Part shown: positions 34,001-44,653 of the stretch, piece after piece | Layout: every line of letters begins with the position of its first letter | Numbering within the stretch: the first letter of the stretch is position 1 | Source of the DNA: Bordetella sp. | GTDB taxonomy: Bacteria; Pseudomonadota; Alphaproteobacteria; Caulobacterales; Caulobacteraceae | Length of the DNA: 56,451 bases | Reading direction: 5' to 3' | Assembly (NCBI GenBank): GCA_017308115.1 | Contig: JAFKFS010000020.1 | Coordinates: 1 to 56,451, forward strand | Position numbers and translations under genes: made by a program | The notes under the pieces: generated by a model | Database searches by the model: none | The model's input: only the letters and a program-made list of their open reading frames with translations | Told to the model about the DNA's origin: nothing

Positions 34001-34717
34001 TCATCCGATCCCATAGTGCTCGGCCAGAGCCTGCAGTCCTTGCTTCAGGAGCGTCTTGCCCTGTCGGCGACGCAGGCCCAGGCCCTGTTCCGCCAGTTGC
34101 AGCGAGGTGCCGTGGATGCAGACCCGCTCGACCATGGCGCGCAGCCGGGGGCCGCAGGCGTCCAGCGCGGCCCCGACGCGGGCGGAGGCCGACAGGGCGC
34201 GGTCGCCGGGCTCCATCCGCGCCGGGCCGCCGCCTGAAGCGGCGCGGGGCAGGGCGTCCCAGCGCATGGTCAGGGAAGGGCCGGCGGCCGCGATCTCGGC
34301 TTCGGCGCGCAGGCGCTCGCCCGCCGCGACCTCGGCCGGGGTCAGCCACGGACGGCCCGACTGATCCTTGCGCCGGGCCAGCCACAGGACGGGGCTCTCG
34401 CCGAGGTTGGCGCGGCGGCTCGCCAGGCGGCCGTCGGCCTCCATCACCGGGCGCTCCCCCTCGATCAGGCCGGGGCGGCCGGGCGCGAGGGCGGGGCGGG
34501 CATGGTCGTTGGCCGCGCGGGGCAGCCAGCCGCCGCCTTCGCGCAGGCGCAGGCCCGGCCGCTCGACCACGGCGCGGAAGGCGGCTTCGTCCAGGGTCAG
34601 CACCACCCGGCTGCGCCGGTCGCCGCCCAGCCGCAGGGGATAGGCGCCGCCCGCCTGGTCCAGCCAGGCGCCGGGGCGTTGCAGCAGGCTGCGCGCGCGC
34701 TCCAGTTGACGGCTCAT
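34001..34717 (-). CDS. DUF6456 domain protein (238 aa)
   Basis: The frame from ATG 34717 encodes [18 protein letters not shown] and an alphaproteobacterial C-terminal domain with [20 protein letters not shown] and [20 protein letters not shown], followed by a predicted helix-turn-helix near the end ([18 protein letters not shown]). This is the layout I know as DUF6456. The start overlaps the stop of the DnaA-like gene upstream (ATGA), so the two are translationally coupled. A role in DNA binding or cell-cycle control is plausible but unproven. Confidence 0.75.
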   Translation of the reverse strand: MSRQLERARSLLQRPGAWLDQAGGAYPLRLGGDRRSRVVLTLDEAAFRAVVERPGLRLREGGGWLPRAANDHARPALAPGRPGLIEGERPVMEADGRLASRRANLGESPVLWLARRKDQSGRPWLTPAEVAAGERLRAEAEIAAAGPSLTMRWDALPRAASGGGPARMEPGDRALSASARVGAALDACGPRLRAMVERVCIHGTSLQLAEQGLGLRRRQGKTLLKQGLQALAEHYGIG

Positions 34718-35085
34718 CGGCGGCCTCCCGTCTCCGGCGCCAGATCGACCAGCGGCAGTTCCATGACCGCCCGCAGCGACCCCTCCAGCCCATCCATCAG
34801 CGTGTCGTAGTCGGGCCGGTCGCGCTCGTCCTCGGCCCAGCGGCAGGCGGCGCCCGCCGTCGCCCGGTTCAGGCCGAAGGCGTGGGCCACCCGCTCCAGC
34901 GGCCAGCCGTAGGAGACGTGCGCCACATACATGGCCGACCAGCGCGCGCGACACGCCCGGGGCCGCACCCGCTCGCGCCGGGTCATTTCGGCGATGGGCA
35001 CGCCCAGGGCCAGGGCCGCCAGCGCCAGGGCGGCGTCCGCCCGGATGCGGTCGCCCTCCGTCACCGGCACGCGATAGGGTTCCAT
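34714..35085 (-). CDS. Helix-turn-helix protein resembling DnaA domain IV
   Basis: This 123-residue cytoplasmic protein has a core RWSAMYVAHVSYGWPLERV, AHAFGLNRATAGAACRWAED, RDRPDYDTLMDGLE that follows the DnaA DNA-binding domain pattern: helix, basic loop, then an R-A-T-A/H-A-C-R helix. It lacks DnaA's AAA+ ATPase, so it cannot be an initiator itself. Transcribed away from ctrA with 373 bases between starts, and overlapping the DUF6456 gene. It may bind DNA, perhaps DnaA-box-like sites. Confidence 0.75.
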   Translation of the reverse strand: MEPYRVPVTEGDRIRADAALALAALALGVPIAEMTRRERVRPRACRARWSAMYVAHVSYGWPLERVAHAFGLNRATAGAACRWAEDERDRPDYDTLMDGLEGSLRAVMELPLVDLAPETGGRR

Positions 35086-35458
35086 GATCTGCGTTTCCTC
35101 CCGTCAATCCTGTGGATGTCGCCATCATGACGTTGTTCGGCGACCGGGTTAGGAATGTTGTCCTATCAAGCGTCAGAAGCGGTCGCTTCCCCAGGCGGGC
35201 GCCGGGATCGGGGAAGGGGATTGCGCACGCCCCCTGTGGAAGACGCGCCAGACGTCAACAGGGGAATGCGTGGGCGCCGCCAAATAAATTAACGAATCCT
35301 TGACTCAGGACGCTGGACGGCGATTCGCAAATCACCCTAGGCGTTCCATATCGGGATGCGTTAACCCTTCTTAAGGTTTTGGCCCGTTAACGTTGGAACA
35401 AGGTTACCCGGCCGTCGCGCTCGCGCGGCTATCCCAAGCTTTGCCTGGAGGGGCAATA
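35086..35458. promoter_or_regulatory. Divergent regulatory region upstream of ctrA (CtrA-like boxes and GANTC sites)
   Basis: The stretch holds no gene. TTAA-N7-TTGAC at 35289-35304 is one mismatch from the CtrA box TTAA-N7-TTAAC, and GAATC at 35294-35298 (GANTC) lies inside it. A second GANTC, GATTC, is at 35322-35326. TTAA occurs at 35361, 35371 and 35387, the first pair spaced N6. An inverted repeat CCCCTGT/ACAGGGG is at 35231-35237 and 35258-35264. In Caulobacter, ctrA is autoregulated by CtrA boxes and its P1 is tuned by CcrM methylation of a GANTC; the same logic is inferred here. Confidence 0.6.
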
Positions 35459-36160
35459 ATGCGCGTCCTGCTGATCGAAGACGACCATGCGACGGCTCAA
35501 AGCATAGAGCTGATGCTGAAGTCCGAAGGGTTCAACGTCTATACGACCGACCTGGGAGAGGAAGGCGTCGATCTGGGCAAGATTTATGACTACGATCTCA
35601 TTCTTCTGGACCTGAACCTGCCGGACATGAGCGGGCTTGAGGTTCTGCGCCAGCTGCGCAACGGCAAGATCAATACCCCGGTGATGATCCTCTCGGGCAG
35701 CCATGAGATCGACACCAAGGTCAAGACCTTCGGCGGCGGCGCCGACGACTATCTGACCAAGCCCTTCCACAAGGACGAGCTGATCGCGCGCACCCACGCC
35801 GTGGTCCGTCGCTCCAAGGGCCACGCCCAGGCCATCATCCACACCGGCGAGATCGCCGTGAACCTGGACGCCAAGACGGTGGAGGTGAACGGCCACCGCG
35901 TGCACCTGACCGGCAAGGAATACCAGATGCTGGAGCTGCTCTCCCTGCGCAAGGGCACGACCCTGACCAAGGAGATGTTCCTGAACCACCTGTACGGCGG
36001 CATGGACGAGCCCGAGCTGAAGATCATCGACGTCTTCATCTGCAAGCTGCGCAAGAAGCTGGCGACAGCCGCCGGCGGCAAGCACTACATCGAGACCGTC
36101 TGGGGCCGCGGTTACGTCCTGCGCGACCCGGCCGAGGGCGCCGCGACCGTCGCCGCCTGA
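35459..36160 (+). CDS. ctrA: Cell-cycle master response regulator CtrA
   Basis: This 233-residue OmpR-type regulator has a receiver domain with DD at residues 9-10 ([13 protein letters not shown]), the phospho-acceptor Asp in [13 protein letters not shown], and Lys in [10 protein letters not shown]. The winged-helix output domain contains [20 protein letters not shown] and [13 protein letters not shown]. Sequence is almost identical to Caulobacter CtrA over long stretches ([20 protein letters not shown]). It ends VAA, matching the hydrophobic end needed for ClpXP degradation in Caulobacter. CtrA controls cell division, flagellum, pilus and origin silencing. GGAGG stands just before ATG 35459. 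Confidence 0.97.
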   Translation: MRVLLIEDDHATAQSIELMLKSEGFNVYTTDLGEEGVDLGKIYDYDLILLDLNLPDMSGLEVLRQLRNGKINTPVMILSGSHEIDTKVKTFGGGADDYLTKPFHKDELIARTHAVVRRSKGHAQAIIHTGEIAVNLDAKTVEVNGHRVHLTGKEYQMLELLSLRKGTTLTKEMFLNHLYGGMDEPELKIIDVFICKLRKKLATAAGGKHYIETVWGRGYVLRDPAEGAATVAA

Positions 36161-36202
36161 AGACGCCCGGACCGAGCCTCCACTCGGAACCGTATGATGC
36201 AG

Positions 36203-36236
36203 ACGCCCGCCGGGAAACCGGCGGGCGTTTTCCTTT
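36203..36236 (+). terminator. Rho-independent terminator of ctrA
   Basis: CGCCCGCCGG at 36204-36213 pairs with CCGGCGGGCG at 36218-36227 around a GAAA loop, followed by TTTTCCTTT. An excellent GNRA-capped stem. Confidence 0.9.
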
Positions 36237-36396
36237 GGCCGCTCCGGGACTTGTGCGCGGCGGCGGCGGAAACGACACATCCCCTCACGGATTGTTACGC
36301 CTGCGGCCTCGCCTTCGCAGGTGCAGCGCGCTAGTGAAAGCCCGCATAAAGCGGGACTCAGCAGATCCCGCGCGACCACGGTTCAGGAACTACGAA

Positions 36397-39087
<2,691 letters not shown>

Positions 39088-39388
39088 GGCGGGGCGTCTT
39101 CTTTCCTCCCCATGCAATGGGGAGGGGGACCACGAAGTGGTGGAGGGGCCTGACGCAGCGGAACCAAGAAGCGCCGCCGCGCCGCCTCCCCATTTCATGG
39201 AGAGGAGAGGCCTGCCTTTTTCTTGACGATAAATAGTCGATCTTCATGGAACGCCGTATGTGCTTGCGATTGCACAGTCGTCGACTTCCTCAAGAAGCAT
39301 CGGGAACGTCATCGGGCGCTTGAGATTTGTTTCTCCGCAAGGTGGTCAGGTCATGCCTGTTCACCATAACAAGGAGTGATTGAAGCTC
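39088..39388. repeat. Palindromic intergenic repeat, copy 4, and leader of the first barrel gene
   Basis: The repeat proper is 39101-39208; its first 50 bases are identical to 33496-33545. The second arm at 39185-39208 is imperfect (CATTTCATGGAGAGG). The rest to 39388 is AT-richer and holds no gene; the Shine-Dalgarno AAGGAG at 39371-39376 serves the next gene. No clear promoter could be assigned. Confidence 0.75.
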
Positions 39389-39922
39389 ATGCGTAAGGTT
39401 ATTCTCGCCGCCGCCGCCCTTTCTGTATTCGCCCTGCCGGCTGCGGCCCAGGTCGTGCAGCCTGGCGGCCCGTCCTACTACGGCACGCTCGGCTATTCGC
39501 AACTGGACCATTCGGACGGGAACCTGGGCGCCGTCACGGGCCGTCTGGGGGCCAGGTTCAACCCCTACTTCGGCGTCGAGGGCGAAGGCTCGATCGGCGT
39601 GAAGGACGACGACTTCACCATCGCCGGCGTCGAAGGCAAGATCGAGCACGACTATGATCTGGCCGCCTATGCGGTCGGGACCCTGCCGCTCTCGCCCAAT
39701 TTCGAACTGTTCGCGCGCGGCGGCTACGGCACCACCCGCATCAAGGCGGAACTGGCGGGCGTCGAGCGCAAGGGCGACGGCGAAAGCTGGAACTACGGCG
39801 TCGGCGCCAACTACTACTTTGACGGCCAGAACGGCCTGCGCGGCGACTGGACCCGTCGCGACTTCACCGACGACGGCGGCGAGGTGGACGTCTACTCGGT
39901 CAACTACGTCCGTCGTTTCTGA
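39389..39922 (+). CDS. Small outer-membrane beta-barrel protein (paralogue 1)
   Basis: This 177-residue protein has a signal peptide (MRKVILAAAALSVFALPAAA, cleaved before QVVQ) and then an eight-stranded barrel pattern of the OmpA/OMP_b-brl type. Strands such as GAVTGRLGARFNPYFGVEG and WNYGVGANYYFDGQNGLRGD alternate hydrophobic and polar residues; it ends in Phe (NYVRRF), the outer-membrane insertion signal. It shares most motifs with the next gene, so they arose by tandem duplication. AAGGAG precedes ATG 39389. Confidence 0.85.
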   Translation: MRKVILAAAALSVFALPAAAQVVQPGGPSYYGTLGYSQLDHSDGNLGAVTGRLGARFNPYFGVEGEGSIGVKDDDFTIAGVEGKIEHDYDLAAYAVGTLPLSPNFELFARGGYGTTRIKAELAGVERKGDGESWNYGVGANYYFDGQNGLRGDWTRRDFTDDGGEVDVYSVNYVRRF

Positions 39923-40092
39923 TCCGATTCCCGGCGGATCGGTTGGGCGCGCTCCCCGGCGGAGCGCGCCCATTCTTTTGCGTCATCTGGGTAACGTTGT
40001 GTGTGTCTTTTGCGTAACTTTCTGTTCTCGCGGTTGATGATCCTATGGAACGAGGAAAGGGGCGCGACCATTTAAGCTTCGTTGGATGGGGC

Positions 40093-40113
40093 ATGTGATC
40101 ACAGAAGTCACAT
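40093..40113 (+). promoter_or_regulatory. Inverted repeat just upstream of the second barrel gene
   Basis: ATGTGA at 40093-40098 and TCACAT at 40108-40113 form a 6-base dyad with a 9-base spacer, and the inner TGTGATCACA is itself a palindrome. It lies between the gap and the Shine-Dalgarno AAGGAG at 40119-40124. It could be an operator or a leader hairpin; the first barrel gene lacks it. Confidence 0.35.
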
Positions 40114-40133
40114 CATCTAAGGAGTATGAAATA

Positions 40134-40661
40134 ATGCGTAATGTTTTTCTCGCCGCCGCCGCTATGTCTGTTCTCGCCGCTCCGGCGTTTGCTCAATCGG
40201 ATCCTGATCCGCGTGGCTACGGATCGCTGGGTTACACCCACACGGAAGGCGATGCGGCCCAGACCGGCGCCGTGACCGGCCGCCTGGGCGTCAACCTGAA
40301 CCGCTACCTGGCCGTGGAGACCGAGGTCGGCGTGGGCGTCAAGGACAAGGACATCACCGTCGCCGGCGTCGACGGTCAGATCAAGCACGAGTGGGACGCC
40401 GCCGGCTATGTGGTCGGCAAGTATCCCGTCGGCGACAAGCTGGAGCTGTTCGCGCGCGGGGGCTACGGCCACACCGAGCTGAAGCAGGAGCTGGCCGGTT
40501 CTCAGAGCAAGGTCGGCGGCGACAGCTGGAACTACGGCGTCGGCGCCAACTACTACCTGGACGGCGTCAACGGCGTCCGCGCCGACTGGACGCGCCGTGA
40601 CTTCCGCGACGACCGCGGCGAAGCCGACGCCTATTCGGTCAGCTACATCCGCCGCTTCTAG
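40134..40661 (+). CDS. Small outer-membrane beta-barrel protein (paralogue 2)
   Basis: This 175-residue paralogue of the preceding gene has a signal peptide (MRNVFLAAAAMSVLAAPAFA) and the same strand order, including TGAVTGRLGVNLNRYLAVE, LFARGGYG, WNYGVGANYYLDGVNGVRAD and the terminal Phe (YIRRF). The two share the tail WTRRDF plus an acidic turn. The pair has 211 bases between it, with its own ribosome site, so each may have a separate promoter. Function is unknown; an eight-strand barrel of this size is usually a structural or adhesion protein. Confidence 0.85.
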   Translation: MRNVFLAAAAMSVLAAPAFAQSDPDPRGYGSLGYTHTEGDAAQTGAVTGRLGVNLNRYLAVETEVGVGVKDKDITVAGVDGQIKHEWDAAGYVVGKYPVGDKLELFARGGYGHTELKQELAGSQSKVGGDSWNYGVGANYYLDGVNGVRADWTRRDFRDDRGEADAYSVSYIRRF

Positions 40662-40670
40662 AGCGAAATC

Positions 40671-40772
40671 GGTTCACATGCGATCGCATGTGAACCCAGA
40701 TATTCGCTTAAGTGATTGTTCTGGACCATTGATCTGAGTTCGGATTGATTCAATCCGAACCGATAATGGTCT
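40671..40772. repeat. Nested palindrome element
   Basis: A perfect 26-base palindrome GGTTCACATGCGA + TCGCATGTGAACC is at 40671-40696. Further on, GTTCGGATT at 40738-40746 pairs with AATCCGAAC at 40752-40760, and around it GACCATT and AATGGTC pair as well, making a nested double stem. It follows the second barrel gene and precedes a terminator. It is a different type from the CTCCCC repeats. Confidence 0.7.
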
Positions 40773-40796
40773 AGGCGCGGATGGTCTGAAACGACG

Positions 40797-40829
40797 AAGG
40801 CCCGCTCCGATCGGAGCGGGCCTTTTTCG
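40797..40829. terminator. Bidirectional terminator between convergent genes
   Basis: AAGGCCCGCTCCGA pairs with TCGGAGCGGGCCTT, a perfect 28-base palindrome, followed by TTT and, on the other strand, by TTCG. It lies between the barrel gene and the convergent 88-residue protein gene and can serve both. Confidence 0.85.
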
Positions 40830-40848
40830 TTGTTCGGTCGTCAAACGA

Positions 40849-41115
40849 TCAGGCGACGCCCGGCGCCAGGGCCCAGCGCATAGAGCCTTCGCCGAAGGGG
40901 CGGATGAAGAAGTCGCGATAACGTTCGAACACCTCGATGATCTTCACCTTGAGATCCTGAGTCACCGACTCGCCACGTTGGCGTTTGAGGGCCGCCACGC
41001 AGTTGACCACCGTATCCTGATGAGCCGCGCCGCCCATGCGTTGCAGCACCGTCGCCACATCGTGCGCCAGCGGATCGCTGAGTTTTTCAGCCCAAGGCGA
41101 AGCTGTCTGAGTCAT
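40849..41115 (-). CDS. Small conserved protein of unknown function (88 aa)
   Basis: The frame from ATG 41115 encodes MTQTASPWAEKLSDPLAHDV and a helical protein with VLQRMGGAAHQDTVVNCVA and IEVFERYRDFFIRPFG. Several Ala/Leu-rich helices, no signal. It shows the short helical layout common in alphaproteobacterial unknowns. The upstream in-frame start to 41232 would overlap the FabH-like gene and is rejected. The gene follows that gene on the same strand with 97 bases between. Confidence 0.65.
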   Translation of the reverse strand: MTQTASPWAEKLSDPLAHDVATVLQRMGGAAHQDTVVNCVAALKRQRGESVTQDLKVKIIEVFERYRDFFIRPFGEGSMRWALAPGVA

Positions 41116-41212
41116 TCGGGCATCGTTCCCCTGTTTCTCGACGCGTAACGGTTTGCAAATAATTCCGAACAGTGCAAGCGGCGCTGGAAATATTGATTCC
41201 TGTTCGAGGCCT

Positions 41213-42358
41213 TCAGGGGCGCTTCTGCACAAAAACCGTGCCCGCTGAATAACCCGCGCCGAAGCTGCAGATCAGGCCCTTCTCGCCCGGCGCGAAGCCG
41301 TCGTGATGCAGGTGGAAGGCGATGATCGACCCCGCCGAGGAGGTGTTGGCGTAATCGTCCAGGATGATGACGTTCTCCTGCGCCTCGGGCTCGCGGCCCA
41401 GCACCTTCTTGCCGATCAGCTGGTTCATGTTGATGTTGGCCTGGTGCAGCCACAGGCGCCTGAGCCCCTGCGGGTCCAGGCCCAGTTCGGCGGCGTGGTC
41501 CAGGATCATCTCCGAGACCATGGGCACCACCTCCTTGAAGACCTTGCGGCCCTGCTGGACGAACATCTTGTCGGTCAGGCCGTCCGAGGAGATCGGCTCG
41601 TTGGCGTCGGTCGGCAGGGCGGCGCGGTTCAGGAAGCCGAAATTGTTGCGGATGTTGTTGGAGAACTGGGTCTTCAGCTTCGCGCCCAGAATGTCCCAGC
41701 CGCCCGGCCCGGCCTGATCCTCGGCTTCGACGATGACGGCGGTGGCGACGTCGCCGAAGATGAAGTGGCTGTCGCGATCCTTGAAGTTCAGGTGCGCCGA
41801 ACAGATTTCCGGGTTCACCATCAGCACGGCCCTGACCGAGCCGGAGGCCACGAAGTCCGCCGCCGTCTTGATGCCGAAGGTGGCCGAGCTGCACGCCACG
41901 TTCATGTCGAAGGCGAAGCCCTCGATCCCCAGAGCCTGCTGCACCTCTATGGCCATGGCGGGATAGGGGCGCTGCATGTTCGACGCGGCGCAGATGACGG
42001 CGCCGATCTCGCTGACCGGCTTACCCCAGGCCCTGATGGCGTCCTCAGCGGCCTTCACGGCCATTTCGGCCATGATCGACAGCTGGTCGTCGTCGCGCGC
42101 GGGCAGGTTGGGCAGCATCCGCTCGGGGTCGAGGACGCCCGACTTGTCCATGACGAAGCGCGCCTTGATGCCCGAGGCCTTCTCGATGAAGGCTTCCGAC
42201 GAGGGCGTCTTCATCTCCAGTTCGCCGGCGGCGATGGCCTCGGCGTTTTCGGCGTTCCAGCCCTCGGCCCAGGCGTTGTAGGCGCCGACCAGCTCCTCGT
42301 TCGAGATCGACTGTTCCGGGGTGAACAGGCCGGTGGCGGCGATGACGGCTTTTTTCAC
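41213..42358 (-). CDS. Beta-ketoacyl-ACP synthase III (FabH-like)
   Basis: This 381-residue thiolase-fold condensing enzyme has the catalytic triad visible: Cys in NVACSSATFG, His in WLHQANINMN, Asn in DDYANTSSAGS. The usual start is GTG 42358 (VKKAVIAATGLFTPEQS). It condenses acetyl- or other acyl-CoA with malonyl-ACP to begin or extend fatty-acid synthesis. At 381 residues it is longer than E. coli FabH (317), with an extension near residues 25-95. It may be a secondary FabH of the longer subgroup, not the housekeeping enzyme. No other fab gene is beside it. Confidence 0.88.
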   Translation of the reverse strand: MKKAVIAATGLFTPEQSISNEELVGAYNAWAEGWNAENAEAIAAGELEMKTPSSEAFIEKASGIKARFVMDKSGVLDPERMLPNLPARDDDQLSIMAEMAVKAAEDAIRAWGKPVSEIGAVICAASNMQRPYPAMAIEVQQALGIEGFAFDMNVACSSATFGIKTAADFVASGSVRAVLMVNPEICSAHLNFKDRDSHFIFGDVATAVIVEAEDQAGPGGWDILGAKLKTQFSNNIRNNFGFLNRAALPTDANEPISSDGLTDKMFVQQGRKVFKEVVPMVSEMILDHAAELGLDPQGLRRLWLHQANINMNQLIGKKVLGREPEAQENVIILDDYANTSSAGSIIAFHLHHDGFAPGEKGLICSFGAGYSAGTVFVQKRP

Positions 42359-42505
42359 AGTGCAGTTCCCTGACGCTCGGCGCGCGGCGCCTCGCTGCAT
42401 GAGGGAACATGGAGTCCCCGGCGCTCGACAAGTCTTATGTCGGGGCCTCGCGGCGAAGTTCGGGCGCCGGGCGAACGGACGAGTCCGTTGCGATGACGAA
42501 CCTCA

Positions 42506-44569
42506 TCAATAGGCCGGGGGAAGGCTGCGGTCGAGACTGGCCTTGATCCCCCTCCACCAGCGATTGATGCGGCCGCGCGGCGGGGCGGGCAGGGGATGGT
42601 CGCGCGCGGCGATCAGGGCCTCGACCAGGTCCTCGGCCTCGCAGGGCCAGCCGTCCGGCGTGACATAGACCGGATAGCCGATCAGGGCGGCGTGGATCAG
42701 GCTTTGCAGGCTGGCGCGGCGGGTGCGGCGCTCAAGCGCCAGCCGGTCGTCGGTCAGGCCCCACCCGGCATAGAAGGGGCGGCCGTAGACGCTGACCGGC
42801 TTGCCCCGCATCAGGGCCTCGAACCCGGTCAGGGAGGTCAGGGTGGCCAGCCGGTCGCAGGCGTTCAGGCAGTCCACGATGTCCAGGTCGTCGGCCGAGG
42901 CGTCGACCTCCTCCATCGCCGCGTGGTCCAGCAGGCCGGGCCGGTTGCCCGCCGTCACGTCCGGGTGGTTGCGATAGATCAGGAAGGCGTCCGGATGATC
43001 CGCCCGCGCCGCCTTCACCAGACCGGAGTTGGTGCGGATGTCGGGGCCGCAGCCCATCAGGATCGAACGGTCGTTCTCGACCTGCCCCACGACCAGCAGG
43101 ATCGGCCGGTCGGTCGGCCAGGACGCCGGGACGCCCGCCCCCTTCAGATTGTATTTCGACAGGCCCGCCTCGACCACCCGAACACGAAGCGCCTCGGCGC
43201 GCGCGGCCTGATCCGGCGAGGGCTCGCCCGTCTCGATCAGGCTTTCCAGACGGCTGGGCCGGGTCGGATCGTAATAGACGCCCTGGTCGTCCAGCGCGAC
43301 CGACAGGGCGCCGAAGAAGTCGGAGCCCAGCCCGCGCGAGCGGATGAAGCCGTCCTCCATCCGCACGACGGGCCCTTCGAAGGCGTCGGCGGCGGCGCGG
43401 ATTCGCGGCGTCTCCTTGCCCGCCCACCAGATCAGCCTTCCGCCCGTCGCCCGCGCATGGGCGACGGCGGCGGATGAGCGCCAGAAATAGCGGACGCGGC
43501 CCTTGGGGCTGTTCAGCAGGCGGCGCACCGGCGGCCGCTTGGCCGGGGCGAAGCCGACGGCGGCCCAGTCCCCCGCCAGCCGCTCGGCCCGGTCGCGCAG
43601 GGCGACCAGCCGCTCCAGCGCCTGTTCGGCCTCGCATCTCCGGCCGGTGACGGGATCGACATAGCGGGTGTAGGCGATCAGGGCCGCCGCCGCGACCTGC
43701 TCCAGATCGCGCGCCACGCCGCGTCGCCCGGTCTGCACCGCATCCGCCGTCAGCCCCCAGCCCGAATAGAAGGGGGCGCCGAAGCAGCGCACCGGCAGGC
43801 CCCTCAACAGCGCCTCGAACCCGAGCGCCGAGGTCACGACATAGACCGCGTCCACCGCCGCCAGCAGGTCGGCCGGCCGCACGTCGGCGTCGATCAGGGT
43901 GACGCCCTGAAGCTGATCGGCCGGGATGCAGCCCTGCTTGCGCCCGGCCGCCACGGCCGGGTGGCGCTTGACGATCAGCTGGGCGTCCGGCTCGTCGCGC
44001 CGGGCGGTCGCCAGCATGTCGGAGAAGCTCTGCTCGGTCGCCAGTCCGTAGCCGATGGAGGCGTCGCCGAAGGTCTGGTCCACGATCAGCACCCGGCGGC
44101 CGGGCTTCAGCAGGTCGGGGTCCAGCGGCCCGCCCATATTGGTCTTGGACACGCCGGAGGCGACGATGCGCTCGATCAGGCCGCGCGCGCGGGCCTGCAT
44201 GGCGGCGTCGCACCAGTCGGGCGCGGTCTGGATAAGATGCTCCAGACGGCTGGGCCGGGTCGCGTCGTAATAGACGCCCAGGTCATCGACGATCAGGCTG
44301 AGGCTGGTCGCCCCGCTCTCGCCGAGGCCGACCGAGCGCAGGAAGCCGTCCTCCAGCGCGACATAGGGTTTGCCGTGCCTGGCCGCCCAGCGCCGCCCCG
44401 CCGCCGCCGTCGGCTTCATGCCCCAGCCGAGGACGGTCTCGATCGACGATCCGGGCAGGGCGGACAGGTCGTATTCGGCCAGGAAGGCGGACAGGAAGGG
44501 CGCCTTCAGCACCCCCGGCGCACAGACCCAGGCGCGGGTTTTCGGCAGGGGCGGAGGCGATGCGGTCAT
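42506..44569 (-). CDS. kpsC: Capsular polysaccharide beta-Kdo transferase (KpsC-like)
   Basis: This 687-residue protein has two related glycosyltransferase modules. Each contains the pattern GKPYVALEDGFLRSVGLG / ARGLGSDFFGALSVALDDQG and the DDLGVYYDATRPSRLE / DDQGVYYDPTRPSRLES repeat, a hallmark of KpsC. Later HPAVAAG, FEALLRGLPV and FEALMRGKPVSVYGRPFYAGWG repeat as well. The family adds beta-linked Kdo residues to a phosphatidylglycerol anchor that carries group 2 capsule. No other capsule genes are seen here, so the rest of the locus is elsewhere or absent. It has no signal peptide and is cytoplasmic. Confidence 0.9.
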   Translation of the reverse strand: MTASPPPLPKTRAWVCAPGVLKAPFLSAFLAEYDLSALPGSSIETVLGWGMKPTAAAGRRWAARHGKPYVALEDGFLRSVGLGESGATSLSLIVDDLGVYYDATRPSRLEHLIQTAPDWCDAAMQARARGLIERIVASGVSKTNMGGPLDPDLLKPGRRVLIVDQTFGDASIGYGLATEQSFSDMLATARRDEPDAQLIVKRHPAVAAGRKQGCIPADQLQGVTLIDADVRPADLLAAVDAVYVVTSALGFEALLRGLPVRCFGAPFYSGWGLTADAVQTGRRGVARDLEQVAAAALIAYTRYVDPVTGRRCEAEQALERLVALRDRAERLAGDWAAVGFAPAKRPPVRRLLNSPKGRVRYFWRSSAAVAHARATGGRLIWWAGKETPRIRAAADAFEGPVVRMEDGFIRSRGLGSDFFGALSVALDDQGVYYDPTRPSRLESLIETGEPSPDQAARAEALRVRVVEAGLSKYNLKGAGVPASWPTDRPILLVVGQVENDRSILMGCGPDIRTNSGLVKAARADHPDAFLIYRNHPDVTAGNRPGLLDHAAMEEVDASADDLDIVDCLNACDRLATLTSLTGFEALMRGKPVSVYGRPFYAGWGLTDDRLALERRTRRASLQSLIHAALIGYPVYVTPDGWPCEAEDLVEALIAARDHPLPAPPRGRINRWWRGIKASLDRSLPPAY

Positions 44570-44629
44570 GGGGGTTGTCTACGGTTTGTAGAGTCAGGGC
44601 GCCACCCCATGCTGCCCTGCGCATCAATA

Positions 44630-44653
44630 CCCTTCTTCCACAGGGGAGAAGGG
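44630..44653. repeat. Single-arm relic of the palindromic repeat
   Basis: CCCTTCTTCC-ACA-GGGGAGAAGGG forms a short hairpin and matches one arm of copy 2 (near 18182-18204) with small changes. It lies between kpsC and the end of the hybrid kinase gene. It may end the kinase transcript. Confidence 0.5.
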
